From contig OY759216.1 in assembly GCA_963662175.1 (NCBI GenBank), forward strand, positions 39,015,087-39,079,086: a stretch of 64,000 nucleotides of DNA, given 5' to 3'. How positions within the stretch are numbered: the stretch's first letter is position 1; each line of letters begins with the position of its first letter. Both the position numbers and the translations under genes were made by a program. The notes below the pieces were generated by a model that did no database searches, was not told the DNA's origin, and saw only the letters and a program-made list of their open reading frames with translations. Positions 1 through 12,100 of this stretch are shown here, piece by piece. The stretch is from Aradus depressus (Eukaryota > Arthropoda > Insecta > Hemiptera > Aradidae).

Positions 1-1330
1 TTTTTATTTACTTCATCACACTTCCAAAATATTACTTAACAATCAAAATTAGGCCTCACGCCGGGTAATAAGGAATACAAATTTAATTTATTTAATATAT
101 ATAGTACTTGTCTTTTGAGGTATTAAATTCTTTGAGACGTCCTTCATACTTCCTAACTAAAAAAAATGTATCTCACATATATTTCATTTCAATTTACTTC
201 CCTAACTAATTACACCCTAAGAATACTTTCGTCGATGTAGCAAAAATACGGTTCCTCCTATCTCAGGTAGGCAACCAACACTACATCATAAATCTCCTAT
301 ATATATCGCTAGTTCTTTCTAGTCGACACAAAAAAAATCATATCTCGCAGATCAAAAAAATATAAATCTCCAATTAATCACTAGCTCTTACTAGGATTAA
401 AAAAAATAATTTCTCCCCAAACAAATCTATATAATCCCGACGTCTAAAAGAATGTCATCAGCAATTAATTCAAAACTTCTCTAATTAATATTACCCTTTG
501 TTTGTTCCTATTCCTAAAGTTATATAATTTGCTCCTACAACTCTTCTCATTCTCATCTACTCTCTCTCTATTAAACAAATTTACGTAGAAAAAACATGTT
601 ACTCAAATAATAAATGAACTTGTCTAAATAATAGAGTTTATAATAACAAAATTTAATAACCTATGCATACATACAATTTATATAATATATTATCATTCCA
701 TGGCTTCTATACAGTTTCGTTCGTCTTTCTAATTTATAATATTATTATGATTTAGTCACGTCCGGTATCCTAGCTGAACAGTTCCGAAACAGAAAATCTG
801 TCCCCTTGACTCGGCCTCAGGAAGTTCGTCATGTCTCCAAAGAGATCTAGGCATCTCTCAGCCTGCTGATTTTATCTTTCTAACATTTGTAATAAAAAAT
901 ATAATAAAAAAAATCTATCTTCTTCCATATTATGTTCGTTCAAAATCAGCTGTTATATGTATATGTTTTAATTTTCAATAATCATTATTAATAAGTAACT
1001 TCTAAATAAAAAATTTGGGTGACTAATCCTTAAATATAATTCTCAGATAATTTTATACTGATCCTAACATATAATCTAATCCTAAAAAAAATATAATTCC
1101 TAATTACTTTAAACACAGAACTATACCAAAATTCATTCATACTCTTCATGTACCAAAATTCTCTCATTCAAAAAAATAAATTTATCATCCATACTATTAT
1201 ATTAGTCCATGGTCACTTCGTCATATTTTAAATTAATCCTAATTCTGTCATGTTAGTCTGTCAGTCATTTCCTCAAACTCATCCGAGTTGCAAAAAAAAA
1301 TAGGTTCACTATAAAAAGTGGCTAATGAAA
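1..1330. other. AT-rich sequence without a recognisable gene
   Basis: No convincing coding sequence on either strand. It is low-complexity A/T-rich DNA with many short A runs. It lies downstream (in minus-strand sense) of the gag-like ORF at 1331-2494 and may be the decayed remainder of that element, but I found no long terminal repeat pair to prove this. Confidence 0.5.
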
Positions 1331-2494
1331 TTATATTGCAAAGCCCAAATTTAATTTTATCTTTTTCCGGATGCCCCGGCGAATTATGTCTTTAAAAATC
1401 CCCTCCCCCTTCTCTAAATATTTGTTCAGTGTTAATTTTGTCCTTAATACCTGTTTGAATGCTTTTACTCTCTTTTTAAAATTGTTCTTATAACTTTTAT
1501 TAGCCTCCTTTCTATTTCCAGTTTGTCTGTAAGTTTTAACTATATTTTCTTTAAAATTAAAATTTGTCTTTTGTTTGTTGTCCTCAGTCTGTTCGTTTGT
1601 TTTGTCTAATAACATCAAAATGTTCCTTTCACTCTGTCCATCCACATCAATATTAATCCTATTTTCTTGAATTTCACTTAATTCTAATTTTTCTACATTT
1701 TGACTCTCTTCCTCCACATCTTTCTCTAAAATTTGGGTCTGTTCCTCCCCACTGTTATTCTCTGTTCCTTCTACCTCATCAACTTGTGACTGACTGTCAA
1801 TAATAAGAACCTCTTTTTCTACTTCAGAATTCCCTTCATCCAACTTGTTAATTTTTTGATTTAAGTGCTTTTCTAAGTTTTCTCCTGCTTTATCTATTCG
1901 ATTTCCTAAACATTGTTTATCTTTCTGCAAATTCTCTATCTGGTCCTTCAAATTGTCCATATTATTATTTAATTTAACTTCTAAATTTTTAATGTCGCCT
2001 CTTAAGTTTCCCATCTCTCCCTTTAATTCTTTTCCCTGTTCTTCTATTCTCTGATTTATATTTTCCAAATCCCCCCTTAATTCTATTCCTTGCTCTTTCA
2101 TATTCCTCCTTAAATCTCTACCCTGTTCTTCTATTTTTTGATTGATTTTTCCAATATCCCCCCTTAAATTTCCCATTTCCCCAGTTAACTTTGTTACAAA
2201 ATTTCCTAATTTATTACTTTGCTCTTCTATTTTTTGATTCATATCCCCAGTTAACTTTGTCAACACAACACGGAGTCATTCCATATCAGGAGCAGCAATG
2301 CCCTCTTTTTCTTTATCTTTATTTACCCCCTCCCCTTGCGACTCCTCACCTGTACCCTGCATGGACTCCATTGCGGCTGGAGTCTCCCTTTCCCTATCTT
2401 CCGATAACTCCATATCGGATCTTTCCTCCGAACTTGACCCTTCCTCTCTACTTTCCTCCTCTAATCTTCTCACTTGTCCTCTGGTAATTGGCAT
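1331..2494 (-). pseudogene. Gag-like coiled-coil ORF of a retroelement, interrupted by one stop
   Basis: On the minus strand one frame runs from an ATG at 2494 (start MPITRGQVRRLEEESREE) to a stop at 1331, broken only by a TGA at about 2276-2278, for about 387 codons in all. The N-terminal part is acidic and Glu/Ser-rich. The middle holds several heptad-like repeats around GEMGNLRGDI and NQKIEEQG, predicting a long coiled coil. The C-terminal part is strongly basic. This basic-tailed coiled-coil build, starting MPITR-QVRRL, is common in gag proteins of arthropod LTR retrotransposons; that identity is inferred from composition and start motif only. No protease, reverse transcriptase or zinc knuckle is visible nearby, so the element is incomplete or the ORF stands alone. 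The in-frame stop could be a recent inactivating change. Confidence 0.5.
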
Positions 2495-3764
2495 TTTCTT
2501 ACTTTACTAAATATATAATTACTAAACAAAAACAATGTTATATAAAATAGTAACCTTCTTTTGAAGTTGGCAAAAAAAAATATTATTTCTCAAAATTAAA
2601 TGTAACCCTTATTTGTCTCTATTCTATCCTTTTCATCTTTTTCAACCTGTTTCCCTACTTTAATTAATATAAAAAAAAATTCTCCCATCAAGGTTTGGCC
2701 AAAATATGATGGGGCTTTGTGGCGAAAATCGTTCACACAAGGGATATGCCAAAAATGTGATTAAAGCTTGGTTGCTACCACATTTCCTGTAGAAATTTGA
2801 TCTCTTTTGTTTATTTAAATTTTGATTTCTACAGTAGTTTGCCGAAAATTGCCCTAAAAAAATATAATCAATAATTTAAGACGTGCAATTTTTAAGAAAG
2901 TACACGTATACAACGAAAAAAATTCAATTAAACAAACTTTACACTTGGATTCACAAAGAGATACCAATTTTTAATAATTTTAAATAATATTAATTTCTAA
3001 TCCAAAGGTTTTTTAAATGATACTACTGGGACTACAGGGAAGATGAATAGGATAGAATTTGAAGAGGACAAATAATTGGGTTATTATCTATATTTACATA
3101 TTTAAATTTAAAAAAAACTTATTTGAACAAACAAAACAAAAATTTACAATGGCACAAAAACATTAAATTAATACTTAAAAAACTATTTCTTTTTTTTTTT
3201 ATTTGGGCATATTGAAAAATATATATTATTAATTGTACCTTCTTGACGCCTCTACCACAGAAACCAGACCCCGTCAACTCTTCACACTTTAATTCCACCC
3301 CAGTCAACTTTCATCTAATTGTTCAACTTCATTTTTATTTAAAACATATCAAAACCACATGCACCGTTTTAGAGCTAGCTCACGACTCCATTACATTTAA
3401 CACTATTTCACAGCTGTTTTTTATATGTTTTCTTGTTTTGTTTCTCAAACACCTTGATATATATCTAATATATATATGATATTAGATTATAATAAAAAAA
3501 ATTACTTTTTATTCATAAAATATTCATTAAAAAAATGTTCCGTAGTGTACATCACAGGCCATATAATTTAACCCCATTGTTATATTTATTGTTGTTGAAA
3601 TGTCAGCCTTAAACAATGTGTGTGCAAATGTTGGTCCCCCGCTTTCTAACTTAGACAATTTTGATGATAAAAATTCAAAAAATCTGCGAATTGTCTCATA
3701 GGGAAACAACTTTCAAATAAAATGGTTTCGGATGAAATTAGAACAATACGAAGCTATTACGATA
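2495..3764. other. Non-coding AT-rich stretch
   Basis: No gene is supported. Short open frames here have no recognisable domain and consist of low-complexity translation. The part next to 2495 could contain the leader of the gag-like element, but no primer-binding site could be assigned. Confidence 0.4.
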
Positions 3765-4032
3765 CTATAATTACGGGGTCATATCGCCTTCTACCAGAGT
3801 GCTTTTTGGTGGCCATGAGCCAAACTAGAACAATGGAAGTCCTAAATTTTGCCTACCCAGGTTTATTTAACTAAGGTCTTTAACGAGCACCTGACAACTT
3901 ACAGACTCGGGACCATCGCTTAACGTCCCATCAAAAGGACGGCGTGCTCAAGGTAGCTCCCAGATAAAATACCTATACCGCGATCTTGTGCTCAGTAGGC
4001 TATCACCTGAGCTTCCGGCCGGGCCCTCTTTA
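3765..4032 (-). repeat. tRNA-derived SINE, copy 1
   Basis: One of at least eight copies of a family recognised by a shared body: a block reading GTCATATCGCC, then GAGTCCTAAATTTTGCCTACC-like sequence, then CGCTTAACGTCCCATC plus GGACGGCGTGCTCAAGG, then a tRNA-like head in reverse orientation ending GGGCCC. The tRNA-like head is at the right, so the SINE is read on the minus strand. This copy is diverged, with an altered head. Confidence 0.7.
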
Positions 4033-5234
4033 TAAATTGTGTATCTATGATTGAAGTTGGGCAGTTTTTTTTGTCTTTTTTAAAGTAGGAATACTCTATA
4101 GTTATGTAAACAATTGAAAATACTAACCATATATCCAATTAACTAAAATAAAATATATCGCCATGTATATTTTATATTTATATTCATATTATTAATTATT
4201 TTTTGTAAAGGGGTCTCAACATTATTTCATGTTAGAAACACTGCCTTCCTAATTTTCCTCCTAGGACAACCCTAGTTATTGTTCTAATATCGCTTTAGAA
4301 CAGGGATGTAACTACATATTTCAAGGTTTCTATTATGTAAATGAGGGCTTGAAACATGTATGAAAAATGAATTAGCAACGCCTCCTAATACAATGCATGT
4401 TTGGTTTTGCATCTTCTGATTAGAAGCGTTTAGGTACTATAAAAAAATGAATGAATGACAATGTTAAAAAAAAAATTAACAGGAAAACCTAACCAGCCGT
4501 TAACTTTTTATAAATAAATAAAACAATTCTAAATTCCTGTCTAAAAAAACCTTTCATGGTCAATATTGATGGTCATCTGTCACATCTCCCATGTATGGAT
4601 CAAATATATAGTCAGAAGTCCCATTAGTAAGACACCTAAACCCTTATAACTTGCTATCAAATGGATAGATCCAATCAAAATGTTTTATTTGGATCCAAAA
4701 AACCTCAGTTAAGGTACTTGTTAATTTGTGAGGTAAAGGAGAGAGAGCGCGGAAATATCGTACGAGCCTGCAGGCCAAACGTCCAATTGTCGCAAAATTA
4801 CCATTCAAATACCATTAATATTATGATGCTATGCATTTTTTTTTGACTGGAGTAGAATAAATTCCAGAGTACAAAATCTCGAAATAACAAAAAAGCTATC
4901 GTAATAAAATATTTTTTTTTAAATAAATTAAATAATTAATAGAACAGACTGACCCTCGGTTCGAACCGTGTTTCTTGAGAGTGACAGACTAGCTTATATC
5001 TGTCCTTTCCCCCGACGCAAATAAAGTTACATATAAATTCTACTGTTACCAAAATCTTTCTAAATCTCTATTATTTCTGTTACACTTAACCAAAAAATTA
5101 AAAATTTCAGTGAAACAAACTTCGTCATCGTCAAAATCAAGTTTCGTTTATTATAAAGAACACGCCAAAAACAAACACAAGAAGATCTTGGCAAGCGAAA
5201 TATTATAGTATAAATTATCTAAGCCATAACATTA
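4033..5234. other. Non-coding stretch with a short tRNA-like repeat
   Basis: No gene is seen. At about 4945-5015 lies a short repeat containing GGTTCGAACC. The same sequence occurs in inverted orientation at about 22203-22266, so it is a dispersed element, possibly another tRNA-derived SINE fragment. The rest is AT-rich and unremarkable. Confidence 0.4.
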
Positions 5235-5555
5235 TCAATGAAGAGTACAATGAGCTCAAAAACGTGGGTTCGTAACCCGATCGAGGCCCTTAGTTTATTT
5301 TATCTGGGAGGTCAAATAAACTTAAGCACGCCGTCCTTCGGATGGGACGTTAAGCGATGGTCCCGAGCATGTACGATGTCAGGTACTCGTTAAAGACCCC
5401 TACCCTAGGTAAATAAAAATTTAGGGTAGGCAAAATTTAGGACTCCTATAGTAGAGTCGGGCTCATGTCCACCAGAGTGACGAAAGAGCGCTCTGGTAGT
5501 AGGCGATATGACCTCATAGTTAACGCCCGGGCATGAGTCATAATAACTAACTAAT
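5235..5555 (+). repeat. tRNA-derived SINE, plus-strand copy
   Basis: Near-complete body of the same family as at 3765, in plus orientation. A tRNA-like B-box region (GTGGGTTCGTAACCC) at the left is followed by GACGTTAAGCGATGGTCCCG, the AAATTTAGG block and the GGCGATATGACCTC block. The 5' part of the tRNA head (A box) is degraded in this copy. Confidence 0.75.
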
Positions 5556-5953
5556 GAAGAGTACAAGGTATCTCTTATTATTTTTTTTCCTTTAATTTTT
5601 TTCCTTTCTTGGAATATTTACAATCGGTATAATATCACCATAAGTAATTGACATGTCATGTATGAAAATTGAAGGAATATTAAAAGGGCTAACGAAATAA
5701 ACTCACTATATACAAAATAATCAATATAATTACAGACAAAATATGTACAAAATAAACATTTATTTAAGGCTTAAGTATGTCGTTTTCCGGTAAGCAGCAT
5801 ATCTAGAAATTATTTCGACAAATAGCAGTTGTGCTGTATACATAGCTATAAATAAGAGAAAGTACGTTGACAAAAGAGCCGTTGATAGTACATTATGAGA
5901 TAATCATAGCTCAGATAGGCAAGATCTCAACGTATTATTGGGGAAGTGTGTCT
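5556..5953. other. Unremarkable AT-rich spacer before the NAGLU duplication
   Basis: No gene, repeat or structured element recognised. Confidence 0.4.
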
Positions 5954-6051
5954 GTCACCAGTACCTCTCCATTCCTATCACTGCTGTCTTTTAGTCAAAT
6001 TATTTTTTTATAATGTCTTATCTTCTTTTTTGTTTGCAATTCACCAGTGTA

Positions 6052-6059
6052 TATATAAA
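6052..6059 (+). promoter_or_regulatory. Candidate TATA box of NAGLU copy 1
   Basis: TATATAAA lies 73 bases before the start codon at 6132, within sequence otherwise shared with copy 2. At the aligned place in copy 2 (about 23019-23045) the TATA sequence is replaced by unrelated bases. A start of transcription about 25-30 bases downstream would give a short 5' leader. This is inferred from sequence only. Confidence 0.45.
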
Positions 6060-6131
6060 CCCACTCTAGTAATCTCAAAATTGATGTAATACTAAATTGG
6101 TATTGTTTATGGGTCCAATTTAGATTTGATA

Positions 6132-9100
6132 ATGATTTCCAAAATATTATTGATTGCGATTGTTTTAACTATAGTCGAACCTCATATTTTTGGTAAGTTA
6201 TTATATTTTTTTTCTGCTATATAAGGTTGTTTTTTTTCAACTAATAAGTAGTTACTTTGAATTCTTCAGACTATGAAGATACTTATGGAGATATAGGAAT
6301 AACAACAAAACCGGAACGTTCAGAGCAAGCTGTAAAAGATTTAATATATAGGCTTATTGGTGCTAGAAGTGTTGATTTCATTATTCAAATTCAACCAAAT
6401 ATTAAAGTTAATGGATTAGATTTATTTGAGGTAAGAAAAAAATATGTACCTAGTACTTAATTTTTTTTTCGGTATTGGTCTGCTAATCCCACGCATTCAT
6501 TTTCAGTTGCTCATTATCATTTTTCAATATCGATTTATTTAATATGTCGATATTTTAACTCTGGAAGCTTATTTTTGCTTTGTTGTTATCACATGTTTAA
6601 AATTGTATTATTATCATTAATAATTTTTTACAATGGATATTTATCCTTTTACTTTTGTTAATTTGAAAAGAATATTTAGAAAAATTAATAGTGAAGAAGA
6701 GGCAGTAAAATTTTTACAAACATGGAATTGTTCAAAGTGAAAGGTTTTGTGACAATGGCCATGCCATGAGTTGAGTTTTGTGCCACCAATGTAATGGAGA
6801 TACAATAAATCAAAATGTAGAAAAGAAAAAGGACTAAACAGAGATAATTGGTTAGAATGTTCTGGAATAAAAATAACTACTGTTGTTCAATTAATTTATT
6901 GTTGGTCTAAAGAACTCAAAAGTTTTAACTTCTGTGAGAAAGAACTCAATATGTGTAAAGAAGCTGTTAATAACTACAACGATTATGTTAAATATATGTA
7001 AATAAAGAAACCAAATAGAAAATATGTTTCATTTAAAACGTAACCTTCCAAAAAATATCGACTTCCGTCAAAATATGGACATATTTAAAAATCTAGCAAG
7101 TGCGTGGGGGTTAACAGATCAAGTTCCTTATTCCGAAGATTGAAAAGTTCTATGCATGTCTTTTTAATTTTCTCTGTAAAATCGAAAACTTAAACCTAAC
7201 TTTTTAACTTAAAACTTTATCGCTCAAATAAACCTTACATAATTTCATTTGGAACAACAGTTTGATCTAGTGGGTTGTTATTTATCTCTTAGTAACTGTT
7301 ACTTTTCTTTCAACAGTAACAGGATGCTAATTAAATTAAAAAATATCAGACTTTATTAACAGAATAACTACTACTAGTAAGGTGATATAAAAAAAAAGAT
7401 GTTTAATACTGACTAATTTTGTGTAAATTTTCAACAAATTAAATGAATAATATAGAATTGAAACAGGGAGTAACGAATTAAGTATCTGAAATTTTCTAAC
7501 CCGACATAAGATATAAAATAACAAATATTTTTGAACTGCCACGTACCTATATTGTTTAGTCTGTCTGCTAGAAAAAGTCGCGGTTCGACTTCCCTGTTTC
7601 ACAAAATAGTAGTTTATCAAATGAATATGTTATTTAAACGATTATTTTAAAGTATCAGAAACAGGTGAAACAGCTACACATAAATCGCACTTTTGGCATC
7701 TATGGAACGATGAAGGCTACATAGTTTGTAACGACACGATATACCCTCACTTCACTTACCATTTTAAAATGAACCTTCCGTACATTCTAGAATATCTCTG
7801 TAGAATATACGTATTAGGTGTAAGAATTAATACAATGAGATAGACACTGTTTTACTTATATTTGTTACAGATTTACAAAAGTGCAAATGACAGAAATATT
7901 CACATAACAGGAAGCAGTGGAGTGGCTGCAGCATGGGGCTTTCATTATTATCTGAAAGAATTCTGCAACTGTCATGTTTCTTGGGATGGGGATCAGCTGA
8001 ATTTACCTTCAGAATGGCCTACGGTTAATGTTGCTGTCCAAGCTAACGATTGGTAATCTCACTTCATTACATAATTTATAGAGAAAGATATTTATATTGT
8101 ATCTGCTGGTACATAACATAAAATGAGTGCTTGCTCGACAAGGTTGTTCGGATTCTCATGAAATTTCACATGGGGCATCCCTATAATAGCCCGTTTAAAC
8201 GTAGTCTGAACAACTACCTGCCACGTTTCAGCTTTCCATATATTGGGTAAATAACACACCACATCTACGGCCGAAAAATCATTAAAATTTCAAGTTATTT
8301 CTAAAATCCTCAACTTACACTTTGGCAGATGTAGTCTTCATAATCACTACTAACAACAAATAAGTTCTATCAAAATTGGTTAAGTGATTGATGAGATAAG
8401 CAATTTAGAAAGTATTGAGATAAGCGAAATGAAATCTATTTAACATTTGATATCGGAATTTCATATGTAGCATTTTTATAAGCTCATGTCATTGATTTGT
8501 TTTTATTTTTCTATTTTTATCATTTAAAAAATATGTTGTTTTATACATATAAATTAAAAAAAAAAAAAAACTAAAAAGCTTTGTTTGTTATTAGTTCATT
8601 TTTAATTATTCTAGTATATGAAGTTTGACTTTCGGCCGATAGGCTTATATAGTGGCTCAAAAAAGTATAGGCAATTTTATTTTTGTAGGTTTTAATCTTA
8701 TAACAAAATAGAGAACAAAACAAAAGCTTTTTAAAAGAAAACATTTATTATGAGAAAGACTTGAACAATAGTAGTTTAGAAAAAAAAAACATTGCAACAT
8801 ATCAATATTGAAAAATGGGAAAAAACAGCATCAAAAAAGTATAGGCAATTGCCTGAAATACCAATTAACTACTTCAATTTTTATTATTATTCCAATTTTA
8901 AGCAAAATTAATATTTTGTATGCATCCCTTTGGCTTGTATTATGGCATTAAGCTTTCTGGGCATTGAAGAAACTAAATTTTTAGTGGTGTCGGTCGATAT
9001 CTTTTGCCACTCATCCAGCAGTACTTTTTTGAGCTCATTTTTTGAAGATATTTTGCTCTTACGGATCGCTGATCCCAGGTGACTCCAAAGGTTCTCTATC

Positions 9101-12100
9101 GGATTCACATCTGGTGACTGGGGAGGAGGTTTGAGTTGACGGTGTGCATTATATAGCAACCATTCTTCAGTTTTTCTGGCCCTATGTTTGGGGTCATTAT
9201 CTTGCTGAAATATAAATGTTCTCTCTAATCCTAGTTTCACGGCACTCTCCTTTAAATTATGACGCAACACATTGATGTAAACATCAGTAGTCATAATAAC
9301 ATCAATACAGGCTAAATTACCCACTCCACTTGCAGCCATAGGCCCCACACCATAACACTCCCACCGCCGTGTTTTACCAATGGCCTTAAATTCTTTGTTT
9401 GGAATTCTGTATTGCTTTTTCTCCAAACATAACGACGTCCATCGGATCCAAAAATATTAAATTTAGATTCATCAGTAAAAATTACTCTATTCCAAAATTC
9501 TTCAGTTTGGTTTTTATACTGTTTGGCAAACAGCAAACGTTTCTCCCTATTAACTTGTGAAATGAACGGTTTCTTTCGGGCGGCTTTTCCGAAAAATTGC
9601 TTTTCATTCAAAACATTTCGTACTGTTTGGACACAGAAAGACTTGTCTACACAATTTGCCACATCTAACGCCAAGTCTGGTCCACTTATAAATGGATTTT
9701 TTTTACCTTTTTTACGATTTCTCGTTTCCCTGGCTGTGAATATCCTTGGGCGTCCACTTCGTTTCCTATTTTCAAGAGACCCAGTGTTTTCAAAATTTTT
9801 AATAATCGTTCTCACAGTAAATAAGCTTAATTTTAACTTGTCACCAATCGCTCGATAAGTCACCTGGGATCAGCGATCCGTAAGAGCAAAATTTCTTCAA
9901 AAAATGAGCTCAAAAAAGTACTGCTGGATGAGTGGCAAAAGATATCGACCGACACCACTAAAAATTTAGTTTCCTCAATGCCCAGAAGGCTTAATGCCAT
10001 AATACAAGCCAAAGGGATGCATACAAAATATTAATTTTGCTTAAAATTGGAATAATAATTAAAATTGAAGAAGTTAATTGGTATTTCAGGCAATTGCCTA
10101 TACTTTTTTGATGCTGTTTTTTCCCATTTTTCAATATTGATTTGTTGCAATGTTTTTTTTTCTTTTTTTCTATTGTTCAAGTCTTTCTCATAATAAATGT
10201 TTTCTTTTAAAAAGCTTTTTGTTTTGTTCTCTATTTTGTTATAAGATTAAAACCTACAAAAATAAAATTGCCTATACTTTTTTGAGCCACTGCTAGTGTA
10301 ATTCAATAACAATTACAATCATATCTATGTAATTCGATTACAATGCTACGTATATCATACCCAACTCTGCTCTGCCAGGCTGTGTACTGGCGACATTCAT
10401 AACCTAATACTTTGAACTTCCCTCCTTATCGGAGTTTTATCTCCTGCGTTCAGTTTACTTGAGTAAAAGGATTAGTTAAATGTTTGTAATTTTTCTATTG
10501 CAGGTTCCGCTACTACCAGAACGTGTGTACGACGAGCTACAGTTTTGTGTGGTGGAAGTGGGACCGATGGGAGAGGGAACTAGACTGGATGGCTCTGAAC
10601 GGCTTCAACCTAGCGTTGGCCTTCACCGGCCAGGAAGAGATATGGACCAGGGTCTATCTCAGACTGGGGCTTACCTCTCAGGAGATGAGTGAACACTTCA
10701 GTGGACCTGCCTTCTTCAGTTGGTAAGCATAGGGCAACAGAAATCGTTATATATAGGCTGTCTTCGTCCATTCAAGATAAACAATGAGGAGTTCGTAGCA
10801 ATATAATTGTAATGAGTTCGAAGAAAATCCTTAAATGAAAATTTTCTTGCAGGAATCGGATGGGTAACATGAGAGGATGGGGAGGACCCCCGTCAAAAGA
10901 ATGGATAAATCAAAGTGTTCAACTACAGAAGAAGATACTGAAGAGGATGAGGGACCTGGGTGTCACTCCAGTGTTGCCAGCTTTTGCTGGATATGTTCCT
11001 AGAGCATTTGAAAGGTAATATTCCAAAGAGGGGGGGGGGGGGGGGGGGAGAAGAATTCGAAACGAAAGAAAACCTCAAATTTTGTTTAGCATCTGATCGA
11101 TTGTTTCGACTTTCGAATAGTCAATCGTCAATCTAGAAAAAAACTGAAACAATTCTAACTATTGATGTGTACCTAGCATCGATTGTTTCATGTTTCAACT
11201 TTCGAATATCTAGTCAATCTAGAAAAAAACTGAAACAATTCACAGTTCAATTCATAAATGAAGCCAATTAGATAATTATGATATGTTCTTATGAACAATT
11301 CTAACTATTGATGTGTACCTACATCTTATCTACTGAAGTTCAGGTAGTCAGAAACTAATTTTCATTGATTATTATATTGATATTGTTTATCTTTGCAGGC
11401 TTTTTCCAAACAGTAGCTTAACACTTCTTTCAAAATGGTGTAATTTTCCTGATGAATATTGCTGGTAAGAATTTTATTTTTGACTTTTTCTTATAAATCC
11501 GAAAAAAAATTAATTATCAAAAGTATGTTTCTCTATTTTCTTTACAACTTGGTTTTAACGTTGTTTTTTTTCACTCGGAGTGAATATCCAGAGACATTTG
11601 TTAAAACGACGGATAGCATGTTTTTCACAGAGGTCATTTATTTCATTCTCCTCGAACTTTCTTTGTATAATTTTTATATGAATGCTTAATACAAATAAAG
11701 TTAAGAGTATGCAAGTTTGCTATATATTCCAGCATACAAATATTGATGGAATTCTTACGGTTTCTTCAAGGTGACTTTGATAAAGGAAGGATAGGCTACT
11801 TGACGTTACCTGAAGGTTTTGGAGGCTATTGTAGAGGGGGAGCGCCTCATTTTTTAATTTATTTTTTTGGGGAGGGGGCGCTAAGAATTGTGGAGGGCGA
11901 GGGGGGCCTATAGATGGTGGCGAGTTTAACAATTTTTTAAACGATAATTTTTAAAAGTTGATGGGGAGGGGAGGAATGATCTTCAAGTAACATAATATAA
12001 CTCAAAGTTTATCTCAGGCAATGTGGGGTAATCTGCTAGTATATATTACAGATAATAAATAAATAACTAGTGGATACAAATCGCAGATTTAGTAGTACAT

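Noticed and set aside
9523..9858. 111-codon plus-strand frame
   Set aside because: Antisense shadow of the Tc1 transposase.
10480..10692. 70-codon frame over NAGLU exon 4
   Set aside because: Another-frame shadow; the correct frame ([10 protein letters not shown]...) matches NAGLU and the splice phases.
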